DNA of 64,000 bases, taken from Pseudomonas oligotrophica (lineage in GTDB: Bacteria > Pseudomonadota > Gammaproteobacteria > Pseudomonadales > Pseudomonadaceae). The notes under the pieces were generated by a model that had not been told where the DNA came from, ran no database searches, and worked only from the letters and a program-made list of their open reading frames with translations. Of the stretch, positions 29,798-38,001 are shown in pieces. Each line of letters starts with the position of its first letter. Within the stretch, counting starts at the first letter, position 1. Location of the stretch: positions 310,001 through 374,000 of the forward strand of contig NZ_JAKJRU010000005.1 in the NCBI RefSeq assembly GCF_021726475.1, in the 5' to 3' direction. Made by a program: the position numbers and the translations under genes.

Positions 29798-29816
29798 GGG
29801 TGCGCATGGCGCACCC
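29798..29816. repeat. Short palindromic element between transporter and kinase genes
   Basis: GGGTGCGC-ATG-GCGCACCC, an 8-bp stem with a 3-base loop, within the 62-bp spacer. It resembles dispersed GGTGCGC-type palindromes of pseudomonad genomes, recalled from memory; it has no T run, so it is a poor terminator but may stabilise or attenuate the transcript. Confidence 0.4.
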
Positions 29817-29828
29817 TACACCATGCGC

Positions 29829-31040
29829 CTAGACCCGCGCCGCGGTCACTGCCGCCGAGCCCCAGGTGGTGCGCCAGCGGCGCTTGACGCCCTGCAGGCC
29901 GAACCAGGCCAGCACGCCGAGGCTGGCGAACAGCCAGAGACCGAGCTGGTAGTCGCCGGTGGACTGCTTGACTGCGCCGAGCCCGGCGGTGAGCAGGAAA
30001 CCGCCGATGCCGCCGGCCATGCCGACCAGCCCGGTCATCACGCCGATCTCCTTGTAGAAGCGCTGCGGCACCAGTTGGAACACCGCACCGTTGCCGGCGC
30101 CCAGGCTGAGCATGGCGACCACGAACAGGGCCAGCGCAGCGGTCGCGCTGGGCAGGTTGAAGCCGACCGCGGCGATGCAGATGGCCGCCACGGTGTACAT
30201 CCCCAGCAGCGCGCGAATGCCGCCGATGCGGTCGGCCAGGGCGCCGCCCAGCGGCCGCAGCAGGCTGCCGGCGAATACGCAGGCGGCGGTGTAGTAGCCG
30301 GCCTTGACCGGGTCGAAGGCGTACTGGTCGTGGAAGTAGCCGGGCAGGGTGCTGGCCAGGCCGAGGAAGCCGCCGAAGGTCACGCTGTAGAAGAACATGA
30401 ACCACCAGCTGTCGCGGTCGCCGAGGGCCTTGAGATAGTCGGCCACCGACTTGGGCGCGGGACGGTTCGGCGCGTTCTTCGCGGCGCAGGCAAAGATCGC
30501 CAGGGTCAGCGTCAGCGGGATCAGCGCCAGGCCGAAGACGTTGTTCCAGCCGAACATCGAGGCCAGCACCGGGGCGAACAGCGCGGCCAGCACGGTGCCG
30601 GAGTTGCCCGCTCCGGCGATGCCCATGGCCTTGCCCTGGTGCTCGGCCGGGTACCACTGCGAGGCCAGCGGCAGGGCGACGGCGAAGGAGGCGCCGGCCA
30701 TGCCGAGGAACAGGCCGAGCAGCAGCGCCTGGCCGTAGCTGTGCACGCCGAAGAACCAGGCGACGAACAGCGCGACGATCACCACCACCTGGCCGAGCAG
30801 GCCGGCGGTCTTCGGCGAGGTGCGGTCGGCAAGCATGCCCAGCACCAGGCGCAGCAACGCGCCGGAGAGGATCGGCGTGGCAACCATCATGGCGCGTTGC
30901 TGGGTGGTCAGGCCCAGGTCGGCGGCGATCTGCACGCCCAGCGGGCCGAGGACATACCAGACCATGAAGCTCAGGTCGAAGTAGAGGAAGGCGCTGAACA
31001 GGGTCGGCGTATGGCCGGCTTTCCAGAAACTCGTTTTCAT
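29829..31040 (-). CDS. MFS nitrate/nitrite transporter (NarK/NasA type)
   Basis: Major facilitator protein of 403 residues with 12 TM helices. It shows the NNP-family nitrate signature segments GAGNSGTVLAALFAPVL (TM5) and LGAGNGAVFQLVPQRF (TM11) and the MFS loop 2-3 motif (GMLADRTSPK). The start at 31040 (MKTSFWKAGHT) is chosen because the open frame upstream runs into the regulatory leader. It imports nitrate for assimilation: it sits between nasT and the reductase block and has its own sigma-54 promoter and NasT-type leader. In P. aeruginosa the corresponding gene is named nasA, a name I avoid here because the reductase also carries it. Confidence 0.92.
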   Translation of the reverse strand: MKTSFWKAGHTPTLFSAFLYFDLSFMVWYVLGPLGVQIAADLGLTTQQRAMMVATPILSGALLRLVLGMLADRTSPKTAGLLGQVVVIVALFVAWFFGVHSYGQALLLGLFLGMAGASFAVALPLASQWYPAEHQGKAMGIAGAGNSGTVLAALFAPVLASMFGWNNVFGLALIPLTLTLAIFACAAKNAPNRPAPKSVADYLKALGDRDSWWFMFFYSVTFGGFLGLASTLPGYFHDQYAFDPVKAGYYTAACVFAGSLLRPLGGALADRIGGIRALLGMYTVAAICIAAVGFNLPSATAALALFVVAMLSLGAGNGAVFQLVPQRFYKEIGVMTGLVGMAGGIGGFLLTAGLGAVKQSTGDYQLGLWLFASLGVLAWFGLQGVKRRWRTTWGSAAVTAARV

Positions 31041-31130
31041 CGTTCGGTTCCAGTTTGGGGCGGAGCGGCCGGGTGCTGCTTCCGCAAGTGGCACATCGAT
31101 CAACGCGGCCCCGGCATCGGGGCGAAAACG

Positions 31131-31210
31131 AAAAAGGCGCCGCAACACGCCTGCCTGGGCAGGGTGGTGCGACGCCTTTGTCTGTGTTCGGTAGCCGCCG
31201 TTGGCTGCCG
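31131..31210 (-). promoter_or_regulatory. ANTAR (NasT) antitermination leader of the nitrate transporter
   Basis: On the minus strand, hairpin 1 (31189-31210) is CGG/CCG, a 2x2 internal loop, GCC/GGC and hexaloop AACGGC, identical to the loop in the other nas leader. Hairpin 2 (31171-31182) is GAC/GTC with hexaloop AAAGGC, again A1 and G4. It overlaps the 5' arm of a terminator whose stem AAAGGCG...CGCCTTT (arms 31171-31179 and 31133-31140, plus inner CGCA/TGCG) is followed by TTTTTCGTTTTC. Structure and position match NasT-controlled antitermination. Confidence 0.82.
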
Positions 31211-31224
31211 ACAGCAAGTGTTCA

Positions 31225-31239
31225 GCAGGAAGCGTGCCA
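31225..31239 (-). promoter_or_regulatory. Sigma-54 (-24/-12) promoter of the nitrate transporter
   Basis: Minus-strand TGGCACG-N4-CTGC with GG-N10-GC spacing, the same single mismatch as the nasA-unit promoter. The predicted start near 31214 is just ahead of hairpin 1 of the leader. It lies 9 bp past the nasT stop codon. Confidence 0.7.
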
Positions 31240-31247
31240 GGCTTCGG

Positions 31248-31826
31248 TCAGTGGCCCAGCAGGTCGTTCATCGCGATGATCTGCTCGGCCACCTGGATCA
31301 GCTTCTGCTGGCGACCCATGGCCTGGCGGCGCATGAGCGTGTAGGCCTCTTCCTCGTTGCAGTCGCGCATCTTCATCAGCAGGCCCTTGGCCAGTTCGAT
31401 GCGCTTGCGATCGGCCAGCTGCTGCTCGCGCGCCTGCAACTGGGCACGCATCGCCTGGTCGCTCTCGAAGCGGGCCATGGCCACCTCGAGGATCGGCTTG
31501 AGCCGCTGCGCCTGGATGCCCTCGACGATGTAGGCGCTGACGCCGGCGCGTATGGCCTGGCGCATGGCGTCGGGGTTGTCGTCGTCGGTGAACAGCACGA
31601 TCGGTCGCGGCCGGTCGCGGCTGACCATCACCACCTGCTCCATGACATCGCGCCCGGGTGAATCGGTGTCGATCAGCACCACGTCGGGGTGGATCGCCTC
31701 GACGCGTTCGGGCAGGTCGATCAGCGGGCCGTTGTCGTCGATGACCTCGAAACCGGCGTCGATCAGCGCACTGCGCAGGCGGCCGACCTTCTTCGGCGTG
31801 TCGTCTATGAGGAGAATTCGCAGCAT
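31248..31826 (-). CDS. nasT: ANTAR-type antiterminator NasT
   Basis: RNA-binding response regulator of 192 residues. Residues 1-120 are a receiver-like domain (LRILLIDDTPKK, DVVLIDTDSPG with the acceptor-type aspartate), then a coiled linker, then the ANTAR domain (about 135-190: RKRIELAKGLLMKMRDCNEEEAY...). NasT binds dual-hexaloop leaders and prevents termination; without nitrate it is held by NasS. Two matching leaders are present in this window, upstream of the transporter and of the NasB-like gene. It follows nasS by 12 bp. Confidence 0.94.
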   Translation of the reverse strand: MLRILLIDDTPKKVGRLRSALIDAGFEVIDDNGPLIDLPERVEAIHPDVVLIDTDSPGRDVMEQVVMVSRDRPRPIVLFTDDDNPDAMRQAIRAGVSAYIVEGIQAQRLKPILEVAMARFESDQAMRAQLQAREQQLADRKRIELAKGLLMKMRDCNEEEAYTLMRRQAMGRQQKLIQVAEQIIAMNDLLGH

Positions 31827-31838
31827 GCCGTACGCCTC

Positions 31839-33059
31839 TCAGCTCAACGGGGCCAGGGCCGGTTCGGCCAGGGCGTGCAGGGCGAAGCTGCGCGCATAGG
31901 CGGCCGGGTCGCAGCCATCCCAGCGGCTGCCGTCGAGCAGCTGGCAGCTGCGCATCGGCGAGCCTGGCACGCCGATGCCGAGCGCGCTGGCGGCCTCGCG
32001 GTAAAGCGCGGTCTGCTGCACGGCCGCGGCCACGGCGAGGTAGTCCGGGTCCTCGCGCAGCAGGCCCCAGCGGCGCAGCTGGGTCATGAACCAGAGCGCG
32101 TCGGACTGGTAGGGCATGTTCACCGCGCCGTCGGCGCAGAAGCGCAGCGGGTGGGCGTCCTGCCAGGCGTTGCCGAGGCCGTCGCGGTAGTCGCCGAGAA
32201 AGCGCGGGGCGATGGCGGCGAGCGGCGCGCCGACGTACTCGGGCGCGGCGATCAGCTGCGCGGTGCTGCGCCGGTTCTCGTCGCTCTGGTCGATGAAGCG
32301 GCTGGCCGCCAGTACCGCCATGATCAGCGCGCGGGCGGTGTTGGGGTACTGCTCGACGAAGGCGCGGGTGCAGCCGAGCACCTTCTCCGGGTGGTCCGGC
32401 CAGATCGCCTGACTGCTGGCGAGGGTGAAACCGGTCCCCTCGGCCACCGCCTGCGCGCCCCAGGGCTCGCCGGCGCAGAAGCCGTCGATGCGCCCGCTGC
32501 GCAGGTGGCCGACCATCTGTGCCGGCGGAACCACCAGGGTGCGCACGTCGCGCAGCGGGTGGATGCCATGCGCGGCCAGCCAGTAATACAGCCACAGGGC
32601 GTGGGTGCCGGTGGGGAAGGTCTGGGCGAAGGTCAGGCGTGCACCGCTTTGGCGCACACAGCGGCGCAGCGCCTCGGCATCGGTCACGCCGGCGTCCTTC
32701 AGCGTGGCCGACAGGTTGATGCTCTGGCCGTTCTGCGACAGGCCCATGAGCACGGCCATGTCCACCGGTGCGCTGCCGCCGATGCCCAGGTGCACGGCAT
32801 AGATCAGGCTGTAGAGGCCCTGGGCGGCGTCCAGCTGGCCGTCGAGCAGGCGGTCGCGCAGCGCCGACCAGGAGTGCTGCCGGCGCAGGTTGAGGGTCAG
32901 CCCGTACGGCTGGGCGAAGCCCTGGGTGGCGGCGACGATGAGCGAGGCGGCGTCGGTCAGCGCCATGAAGCCGAGGTTGAGGCTGCTCTTCTCGGGGGCG
33001 TCGCTACCGTTGACCCAGGCGAGGGCATCCGGGCGGACAGGGGCAGGAAATTCGTTCAT
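31839..33059 (-). CDS. nasS: Nitrate-sensing NasT inhibitor NasS
   Basis: Nitrate/nitrite-binding protein of the NrtA/periplasmic-binding-protein fold, 406 residues, but with no signal peptide, consistent with a cytoplasmic sensor. Motifs include LGFMALTDAASLIVAATQGFA, WSALRDRLLDGQLDAAQGL, a GTHALWLYYWLAAHGI segment and GEPWGAQAV. In characterised systems it sequesters NasT and releases it on binding nitrate. Start at 33059 gives MNEFPAPVRPD; the frame is open upstream but that part overlaps the batD end. It forms an operon with nasT. Confidence 0.92.
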   Translation of the reverse strand: MNEFPAPVRPDALAWVNGSDAPEKSSLNLGFMALTDAASLIVAATQGFAQPYGLTLNLRRQHSWSALRDRLLDGQLDAAQGLYSLIYAVHLGIGGSAPVDMAVLMGLSQNGQSINLSATLKDAGVTDAEALRRCVRQSGARLTFAQTFPTGTHALWLYYWLAAHGIHPLRDVRTLVVPPAQMVGHLRSGRIDGFCAGEPWGAQAVAEGTGFTLASSQAIWPDHPEKVLGCTRAFVEQYPNTARALIMAVLAASRFIDQSDENRRSTAQLIAAPEYVGAPLAAIAPRFLGDYRDGLGNAWQDAHPLRFCADGAVNMPYQSDALWFMTQLRRWGLLREDPDYLAVAAAVQQTALYREAASALGIGVPGSPMRSCQLLDGSRWDGCDPAAYARSFALHALAEPALAPLS

Positions 33060-33138
33060 GAAGTCGGCCTTGTCGAATGTGCACGCGACCGTCGCACGCT
33101 GCCCTCGCACGGGCAGTCGGCCGGTCGGGATGGCCGAA

Positions 33139-33153
33139 GCAAGCGATATGCCA
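33139..33153 (-). promoter_or_regulatory. Possible sigma-54 promoter of nasST
   Basis: Minus-strand TGGCATA-TCGC-TTGC has correct GG-N10-GC spacing and a perfect TTGC. It lies 80 bp before nasS and just inside a CCAGGGC-CGT-GCCCTGG palindrome (33151-33167) that may act after batD. In some bacteria nasST is constitutive, so function is uncertain. Confidence 0.4.
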
Positions 33154-33175
33154 GGGCCGTGCCCTGGCGACACAG

Positions 33176-34807
33176 TCAACGTGGATACAACGGCGGCAGG
33201 GCGCTCTGTTCGCCTTCGGCGGCCGGTGCCTGCAGCGGCGGCAGCGTGCGGATCGCCTGCCACAGGGCCTCGCCCTGCCAGCGCTGGCCGGCCTCGCTGT
33301 AGAGCGCGCCGTTGAGCCCGTCGAGCGCATCGGACAGCGGCACGTAGCGGGCGGCCATGTCGGCCAGGGTCTCCGGCTGCTGGCGCGCCCAGGCGTCCAG
33401 CGCCTGGCGGGTGGCCTGGGTGTCGTTGGCCTGGCAGGCGCGGCGCAGGTCATCGAGCAGGCTGCGCGGGGTGGGCCCGGCCGGCGCGCTGCGTGGCACC
33501 GCCGGCTGCTGGCGGGCGCGCCACCAGAGGCCGAAGCCGAGCAGGGTGGTCAGGCCGAGCAGCAGGGTGCTCAGCTGCCAGGGCCAGACGCGCCGGGCCG
33601 GCGCCGCCGGCTGGCGGGTGTCGGCGGCGGCCAGCGGCGCCTGCTCCAGCAGCGGATTCTCGGCAACGGCGAGGCTGCGCCCGGCCAGGCCGGTGCGTTC
33701 GAGACGGTCCGTGTCGACATTCCACCAGACCACCTCCACCGGCGGCAGGCCCAGCGAGCCGGGGCGGGTCGGCACCAGCGCCTCGCGGTCCTCGCGGCTG
33801 CCGGTGACGCCGTTCTGGCTGATCTCGTCGCCCAGGCCTGGCTGGTCCGGGTAGCGCCGCAGGCCGTCCACGCCGGGCGCGCCGAGCGGTGGCAACTGGC
33901 TGCTGACCAGCCCGTCCGCCTTGAGCAGCAGGCTGCGGGTCAGCGAGTCGCCGACCTGCACCTGGTCCGGATCGCCGTTCCAGGCCTCGACCAGGGTCAG
34001 CGATCGGGCCGGCAGCCAGGGCGCGTCCTGCGGGTAGTCCGCGGGCCTCGGCATGACCTGCAGCGGAATGCTCGGCGACTTCACCTGGGTCGAGCGCCCG
34101 GGGCGCGGCCCGCGCAGTGCATAGTCGTCGCCGCTGGCCACGGTGGTCGCGCTGAACAGCTGGCTGGGGATCTCGACCTGCCCGCTGGTCTGCGGGAAGA
34201 CCGCGTAGCGCACCTCGATCACGCCGTGGCGCACGCCGTTGATGTCCTTCTCGTAGGTACGTGGCTCGCCGAGCCGGCGCACCAGCGCGTCGTTCATCTG
34301 CAGCGGCGAGAGGGTGCTGTCGTCGTACAGCGACACCGAGTGGTAGATGCGCAGGGTGAGGATCACCTGGGCCTGCACGTAGACGCGCTCGCGGTCGACG
34401 CTGGCATCGATGAACACCGGCGCCAGCGCGCCGCCGTCCTGGCTGCCGCGAGCCTCCTGCACGTAGAGGGTGATCGGCTCGCTGCGCCAGTCGCCGAGGC
34501 TGAGCGAGGGAATCACCAGGTAGCCGGTACGCCGCGGGCGCAGGGTGGTCAGCCAGCGGGTCACCGCCTGGGCCTCGCCGCCGGCGTTGGACAGGTTGTT
34601 CAGCTGGCGGGTGTCGAACACCTCGAACAGCTCGTCCAGCGGCTGCAGGTCGGGGCGTCCGAACGTCGCCGCGTCGCGGGTCTCCAGGGTCAGCTCGAGG
34701 GTCTCGTCGAGGCTCAGGCGCGTGCGATCGACACTGGCGACCAGCCCGGCGGCATGCGCGCCGGCGGCTGTGCAGAGCAACAGAAGGAGGGCCAGCAGAC
34801 GGGTCAT
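33176..34807 (-). CDS. batD: BatD-like membrane protein
   Basis: Protein of 543 residues with a signal peptide (MTRLLALLLLLCTAAGAHA), a long periplasmic region of the BatD/oxygen-tolerance family (AGLVASVDRTRLSLDETLELTLE ...), one TM helix near residue 420-440 (WPWQLSTLLLGLTTLLGFGLWW) and a cytoplasmic tail. It belongs to the moxR/bat operon, thought to act in envelope stress or assembly of periplasmic complexes. ATG at 34807 overlaps the upstream gene by 4 bp. Last gene of the operon. Confidence 0.85.
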   Translation of the reverse strand: MTRLLALLLLLCTAAGAHAAGLVASVDRTRLSLDETLELTLETRDAATFGRPDLQPLDELFEVFDTRQLNNLSNAGGEAQAVTRWLTTLRPRRTGYLVIPSLSLGDWRSEPITLYVQEARGSQDGGALAPVFIDASVDRERVYVQAQVILTLRIYHSVSLYDDSTLSPLQMNDALVRRLGEPRTYEKDINGVRHGVIEVRYAVFPQTSGQVEIPSQLFSATTVASGDDYALRGPRPGRSTQVKSPSIPLQVMPRPADYPQDAPWLPARSLTLVEAWNGDPDQVQVGDSLTRSLLLKADGLVSSQLPPLGAPGVDGLRRYPDQPGLGDEISQNGVTGSREDREALVPTRPGSLGLPPVEVVWWNVDTDRLERTGLAGRSLAVAENPLLEQAPLAAADTRQPAAPARRVWPWQLSTLLLGLTTLLGFGLWWRARQQPAVPRSAPAGPTPRSLLDDLRRACQANDTQATRQALDAWARQQPETLADMAARYVPLSDALDGLNGALYSEAGQRWQGEALWQAIRTLPPLQAPAAEGEQSALPPLYPR

Positions 34808-36495
34808 CGGGACGGTTCCTGGTGCTTGCGTTGTTCGTAGAGGAATTTGCGCCGCAGCAGCTCGCCGGGGTCGTCCGGGATCTGCCTGAGCCACTGTTCG
34901 GCGGCCTGGCCGCGCTCGCTGATCGGCGCCGTGCGACTGCCGGCCGGTGCGGCGTCCCGGGCCGGCGCGCTGTCTGCGCGCGCCTGCTCGGCCTCCGGCG
35001 CACTGGGCTGGCCACTGGTGGTGTTGGCCGCCTGGGTGCGGTTCTCGGGGGCGGAACCGCTGGCGCTCTGCCCGTTGTCGCCGGCCTGGGGCCGGGCCTG
35101 CTCGCGGCCCGGCTCGCCCTGTTCGGCGGCTTCCTTGCGCTGGCGCAGCAGCGCCTCGACCAGGGCCTTGTTGCGTTGCGCCGGCTGCAGGTCGGGCTCG
35201 CGCTCCAGCGCCTGCTCGTAGGCCTCCAGGGCCGCTTCCAGCGCCTCGTCGCGGGCCAGCGCGTTGCCGCGGTTGTAGTGATCGGCCGCCGTGTCGCCCT
35301 CGGCGAAGCGCTGCGCCGCGGCGGCATGGTCGCCCGCGCGGTACAGCGCGATGCCCTGCCAGCGCAGGTCGCTGAAGCGCTCGGCGGCCTCAGCCCCGCG
35401 CCCTTCGTCGAGCAGCCGCTGGCCCTGTTGGTCGGCGCGTAGCCACAGGTCGCGCCATTCGAAGGCGCTGGCGTCGGGCGCCTCGACCAGCAGCAGGGCC
35501 AGGCCGAACAGCCAGCCGCGGCGCCCGGCGCAGGCGGCCAGCAGCAGCAGCGGGAGCAGCAGCCAGTAGCCTTGGTCCAGCCAGGCGTCCAGGCGCACGC
35601 TTTCCGGCTGGCGGACGATCGCGCCGCTGCGGTCGAGCAGACCGAGGCCATCGAGGTCGGCGCTGTCCAGGCGTGCCCGCCGGTAGCGGCTGCCCAGCTC
35701 GGCGGCCAGCTGGCGCAGGCCGCCGTCGTCCAGGCGCGGCATGAGGATGGCGCCGCTGGCATCCTTGACGAAGCCGCCATCCTCCGCGGCGATCGGGGCG
35801 CCTTCGGGGGTGCCGACGCCGAGGATCAGCAGGCGCGGCCCCTGGTCGCCGAGCCGCCGGACGATGGCCTCGCGTTGCGCCGCCTCGACGCCGGTGCTGA
35901 TCAGCAGCAGCCGGCCGCGGCCCTGGGCACCCTGGTCGAGCAGCGCCAGGCCCTTTTCCAGCGCCAGGTCGGCGCGCTGGCCGGGTTCGGGCATCAGCCC
36001 CGGCTTGACCGCCTGCAGCAGGTTGGCGGTGGTGGCCAGGTCGTCGGACAGCGGCACCAGGGCGTGGGCGCTGCCGGCGAAGACGATCACCGCGGTCTGC
36101 GCGTCGGCGCGCGCGGCGAGCAGGTCGAGCAGCTTGCGCCGCGCCTGGTCCAGGCGGGTCGGTGGCACGTCGCCGGCGAGCATCGCCGGGGTCATCTCCA
36201 GCAGCACCACCAGCGGGTCGGCGCGCTTGAGGCTCGGCTGTTCGAGGCGTTCCCAGCTGGGGCCCAGCAGGATCAGCAGCCCGAGCAGCCAGGCGAGTGC
36301 GAGAAGGGCCCAGGGCAGGCGGCTGTGGCGCAGCCGGCCGCGGGTCAGCAGCGCGGCGTGGAAGGCTTCGGGCAATAGGCGCTGCCAGCGCCCGACCTCG
36401 CGCTGGCGGTGCCACAGGCGCCAGAGCAGCCAGGCCAGCAGCGGTATCGCCAGTAGCCACCAGGGGCGCAGCAGATGGGGCATCAGCTCGTTCAT
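34804..36495 (-). CDS. BatB/BatC-type fusion: VWA domain plus TPR, membrane
   Basis: Protein of 563 residues. Two N-terminal TM segments are followed by a von Willebrand A domain (about 90-290), a third TM segment near 320, then tetratricopeptide repeats (RGNALARDEALEAALEAYEQALERE) and a low-complexity Q/A/P/E-rich tail. This equals BatB fused to BatC. In the VWA domain the metal-site signature DxSxS is replaced by E100-M-T-P-A, so the MIDAS is probably degenerate. It overlaps batA upstream and batD downstream by 4 bp each. Start at 36495 gives MNELMPHLL; the longer open frame upstream is out of register with batA and is discarded. Confidence 0.85.
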   Translation of the reverse strand: MNELMPHLLRPWWLLAIPLLAWLLWRLWHRQREVGRWQRLLPEAFHAALLTRGRLRHSRLPWALLALAWLLGLLILLGPSWERLEQPSLKRADPLVVLLEMTPAMLAGDVPPTRLDQARRKLLDLLAARADAQTAVIVFAGSAHALVPLSDDLATTANLLQAVKPGLMPEPGQRADLALEKGLALLDQGAQGRGRLLLISTGVEAAQREAIVRRLGDQGPRLLILGVGTPEGAPIAAEDGGFVKDASGAILMPRLDDGGLRQLAAELGSRYRRARLDSADLDGLGLLDRSGAIVRQPESVRLDAWLDQGYWLLLPLLLLAACAGRRGWLFGLALLLVEAPDASAFEWRDLWLRADQQGQRLLDEGRGAEAAERFSDLRWQGIALYRAGDHAAAAQRFAEGDTAADHYNRGNALARDEALEAALEAYEQALEREPDLQPAQRNKALVEALLRQRKEAAEQGEPGREQARPQAGDNGQSASGSAPENRTQAANTTSGQPSAPEAEQARADSAPARDAAPAGSRTAPISERGQAAEQWLRQIPDDPGELLRRKFLYEQRKHQEPSR

Positions 36496-37511
36496 CGGCC
36501 ACGCTCCCGGCGCCAGGCCAGCCGCGCCAGCTGCGCCTGCCACAGGTGCGCGGCGACCAGCAGCAGGCTGATCGCCAGGGCCGCGGCCAGCGGCCAGGCA
36601 TGCAGGGGTTCGGCGATGCGCGCGCGGGTCGGCGTCTGCGCGGCGGGTTCGAGGCGGTCCAGGGTGGCACCGACCGCTTCGAGCTCCTCGCGGCTGCGGG
36701 CGCGGAAATAGCGGCCGCCGGTGGCCTCGACGATGGCGTGCAGGGTGGGCTCGTCCAGTTCGACGCCCGGGTTGAAGCCGAAGCGGCTGAGCACCCCGGC
36801 CTGCTCCGGGTCGGCACCGATGCCGATGGCGTGCACCTTGACCCCCGCCTCGGCAGCCAGCTGGGCGGCGACCAGCGGCTCGACCTGGCCGCCGTTGTTG
36901 GCGCCGTCGGTGACCAGCACCAGCACGCGGCTCGGCGCCGGCCGCTCGCGCAGGCGCTTGACGGCCAGGCCGATGGCATCGCCCAGGGCCGTGTTGCTCC
37001 CGGCGATGCCGACCACCGCCTCGTCGAGCCAGGTGCGCACGGTGCGGCGGTCGAAGGTCAGCGGCGCCTGCAGGTAGGCCTTGCTGCCGAACAGGATCAG
37101 CCCGACACGATCGCCCCGGCGCTCCTCGATGAAGTCGCCGAGCAGGCGCTTGACCAGCTCCAGGCGGCTGATGTCCTCGTCCTGCCAGCGCATGTCGGGG
37201 TAGTCCATGGAGCCGGACACATCCACCGCCAGCAGCAGGTCGCGCCCGCTGGTGGGCAGCGGCAGCGGCTCGCCCAGCCATTGCGGGCGCGCCGCGGCGA
37301 ACAGCAGCAGCAGCCAGACGGTGAGGTAGGGGACCTGCTGGCGCCAGCCGGGCAGGGCGATCCATGCGCGGCGCCCGGCGATGGCTTCCAGCTCCGGCAG
37401 GAAGCCGACCTTGAGCGCCGCCTCGCCGTTGTCGGCGGCCGGCAGCAGCCAGCGCAGCAGCCAGGGCAGCGGCAGCAGCAGGAAGACCCACGGCCAGGCG
37501 AGATCAAACAT
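36492..37511 (-). CDS. batA: BatA-type VWA membrane protein
   Basis: Protein of 339 residues with an N-terminal TM pair, a von Willebrand A domain with an intact MIDAS motif DVSGSMD (D97, S99, S101), the downstream threonine and aspartate positions (SNTALGDAIGLAV, LVTDGANNGG), and a C-terminal TM helix. It is the canonical partner of MoxR AAA+ ATPases. It overlaps both neighbours in the operon. Confidence 0.9.
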   Translation of the reverse strand: MFDLAWPWVFLLLPLPWLLRWLLPAADNGEAALKVGFLPELEAIAGRRAWIALPGWRQQVPYLTVWLLLLFAAARPQWLGEPLPLPTSGRDLLLAVDVSGSMDYPDMRWQDEDISRLELVKRLLGDFIEERRGDRVGLILFGSKAYLQAPLTFDRRTVRTWLDEAVVGIAGSNTALGDAIGLAVKRLRERPAPSRVLVLVTDGANNGGQVEPLVAAQLAAEAGVKVHAIGIGADPEQAGVLSRFGFNPGVELDEPTLHAIVEATGGRYFRARSREELEAVGATLDRLEPAAQTPTRARIAEPLHAWPLAAALAISLLLVAAHLWQAQLARLAWRRERGR

Positions 37512-38001
37512 GCTTGCGGATCCAGATCTCGACGGCCTGCTCCAGCCCGTCGATGGCCTTGTCGTCGAGCCGGCACTGCGGGCGGTAGCTGCCCTCGACC
37601 AGCACCATCCAGCGCGTCAGCCCGGCCGCCGGGCAGCGGTTGTCGAGAAACGCCAGCCAGGCCCGGCCGCTCAAGGTGTGCGGGTGGTCGGCCGGGTAGC
37701 GGGCGCGGCACAGCCGCTTGAGCAGGGCGTTGAGCTGCTGCAGCCAGTCGTTGGCCGGCTGCCGGCCATAGGGCTTGGCGAGCCGCGCCAGCTCATCCAG
37801 CGCGGCCTGGCGCCTGGGCTCCAGCGGGGTTTCGCCGGTCGCCGCCGGTCGCTCCCGGCGGCGCAGCCGATGGCGGGCGCGCCAGAGGCCGGCCAGGCCC
37901 AGCAGGAACAGCACGGCGAGCAGCCACCAGCCCGGTGCCGGCGGCCACCAGGAGACGGCCGGTGGCAGGATCGGCGGGGCCAGCTGGTCCAGCGGGTTCA
38001 T
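37504..38001 (-). CDS. DUF4381 membrane protein of the moxR operon
   Basis: Protein of 165 residues with one TM helix (WWLLAVLFLLGLAGLWRA), preceded by a short proline- and tryptophan-rich periplasmic segment and followed by a cytoplasmic helical domain ending EQAVEIWIRKHV. It fits the DUF4381 family found between DUF58 and BatA genes. It overlaps both neighbours by a few bases. Molecular function unknown. Confidence 0.82.
   Translation of the reverse strand: MNPLDQLAPPILPPAVSWWPPAPGWWLLAVLFLLGLAGLWRARHRLRRRERPAATGETPLEPRRQAALDELARLAKPYGRQPANDWLQQLNALLKRLCRARYPADHPHTLSGRAWLAFLDNRCPAAGLTRWMVLVEGSYRPQCRLDDKAIDGLEQAVEIWIRKHV

Noticed and set aside
31038..31217. N-terminal extension of the nitrate transporter by 59 codons
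   Set aside because: The open frame runs through the terminator and ANTAR hairpins, which are leader RNA; ATG at 31040 gives the normal transporter length.
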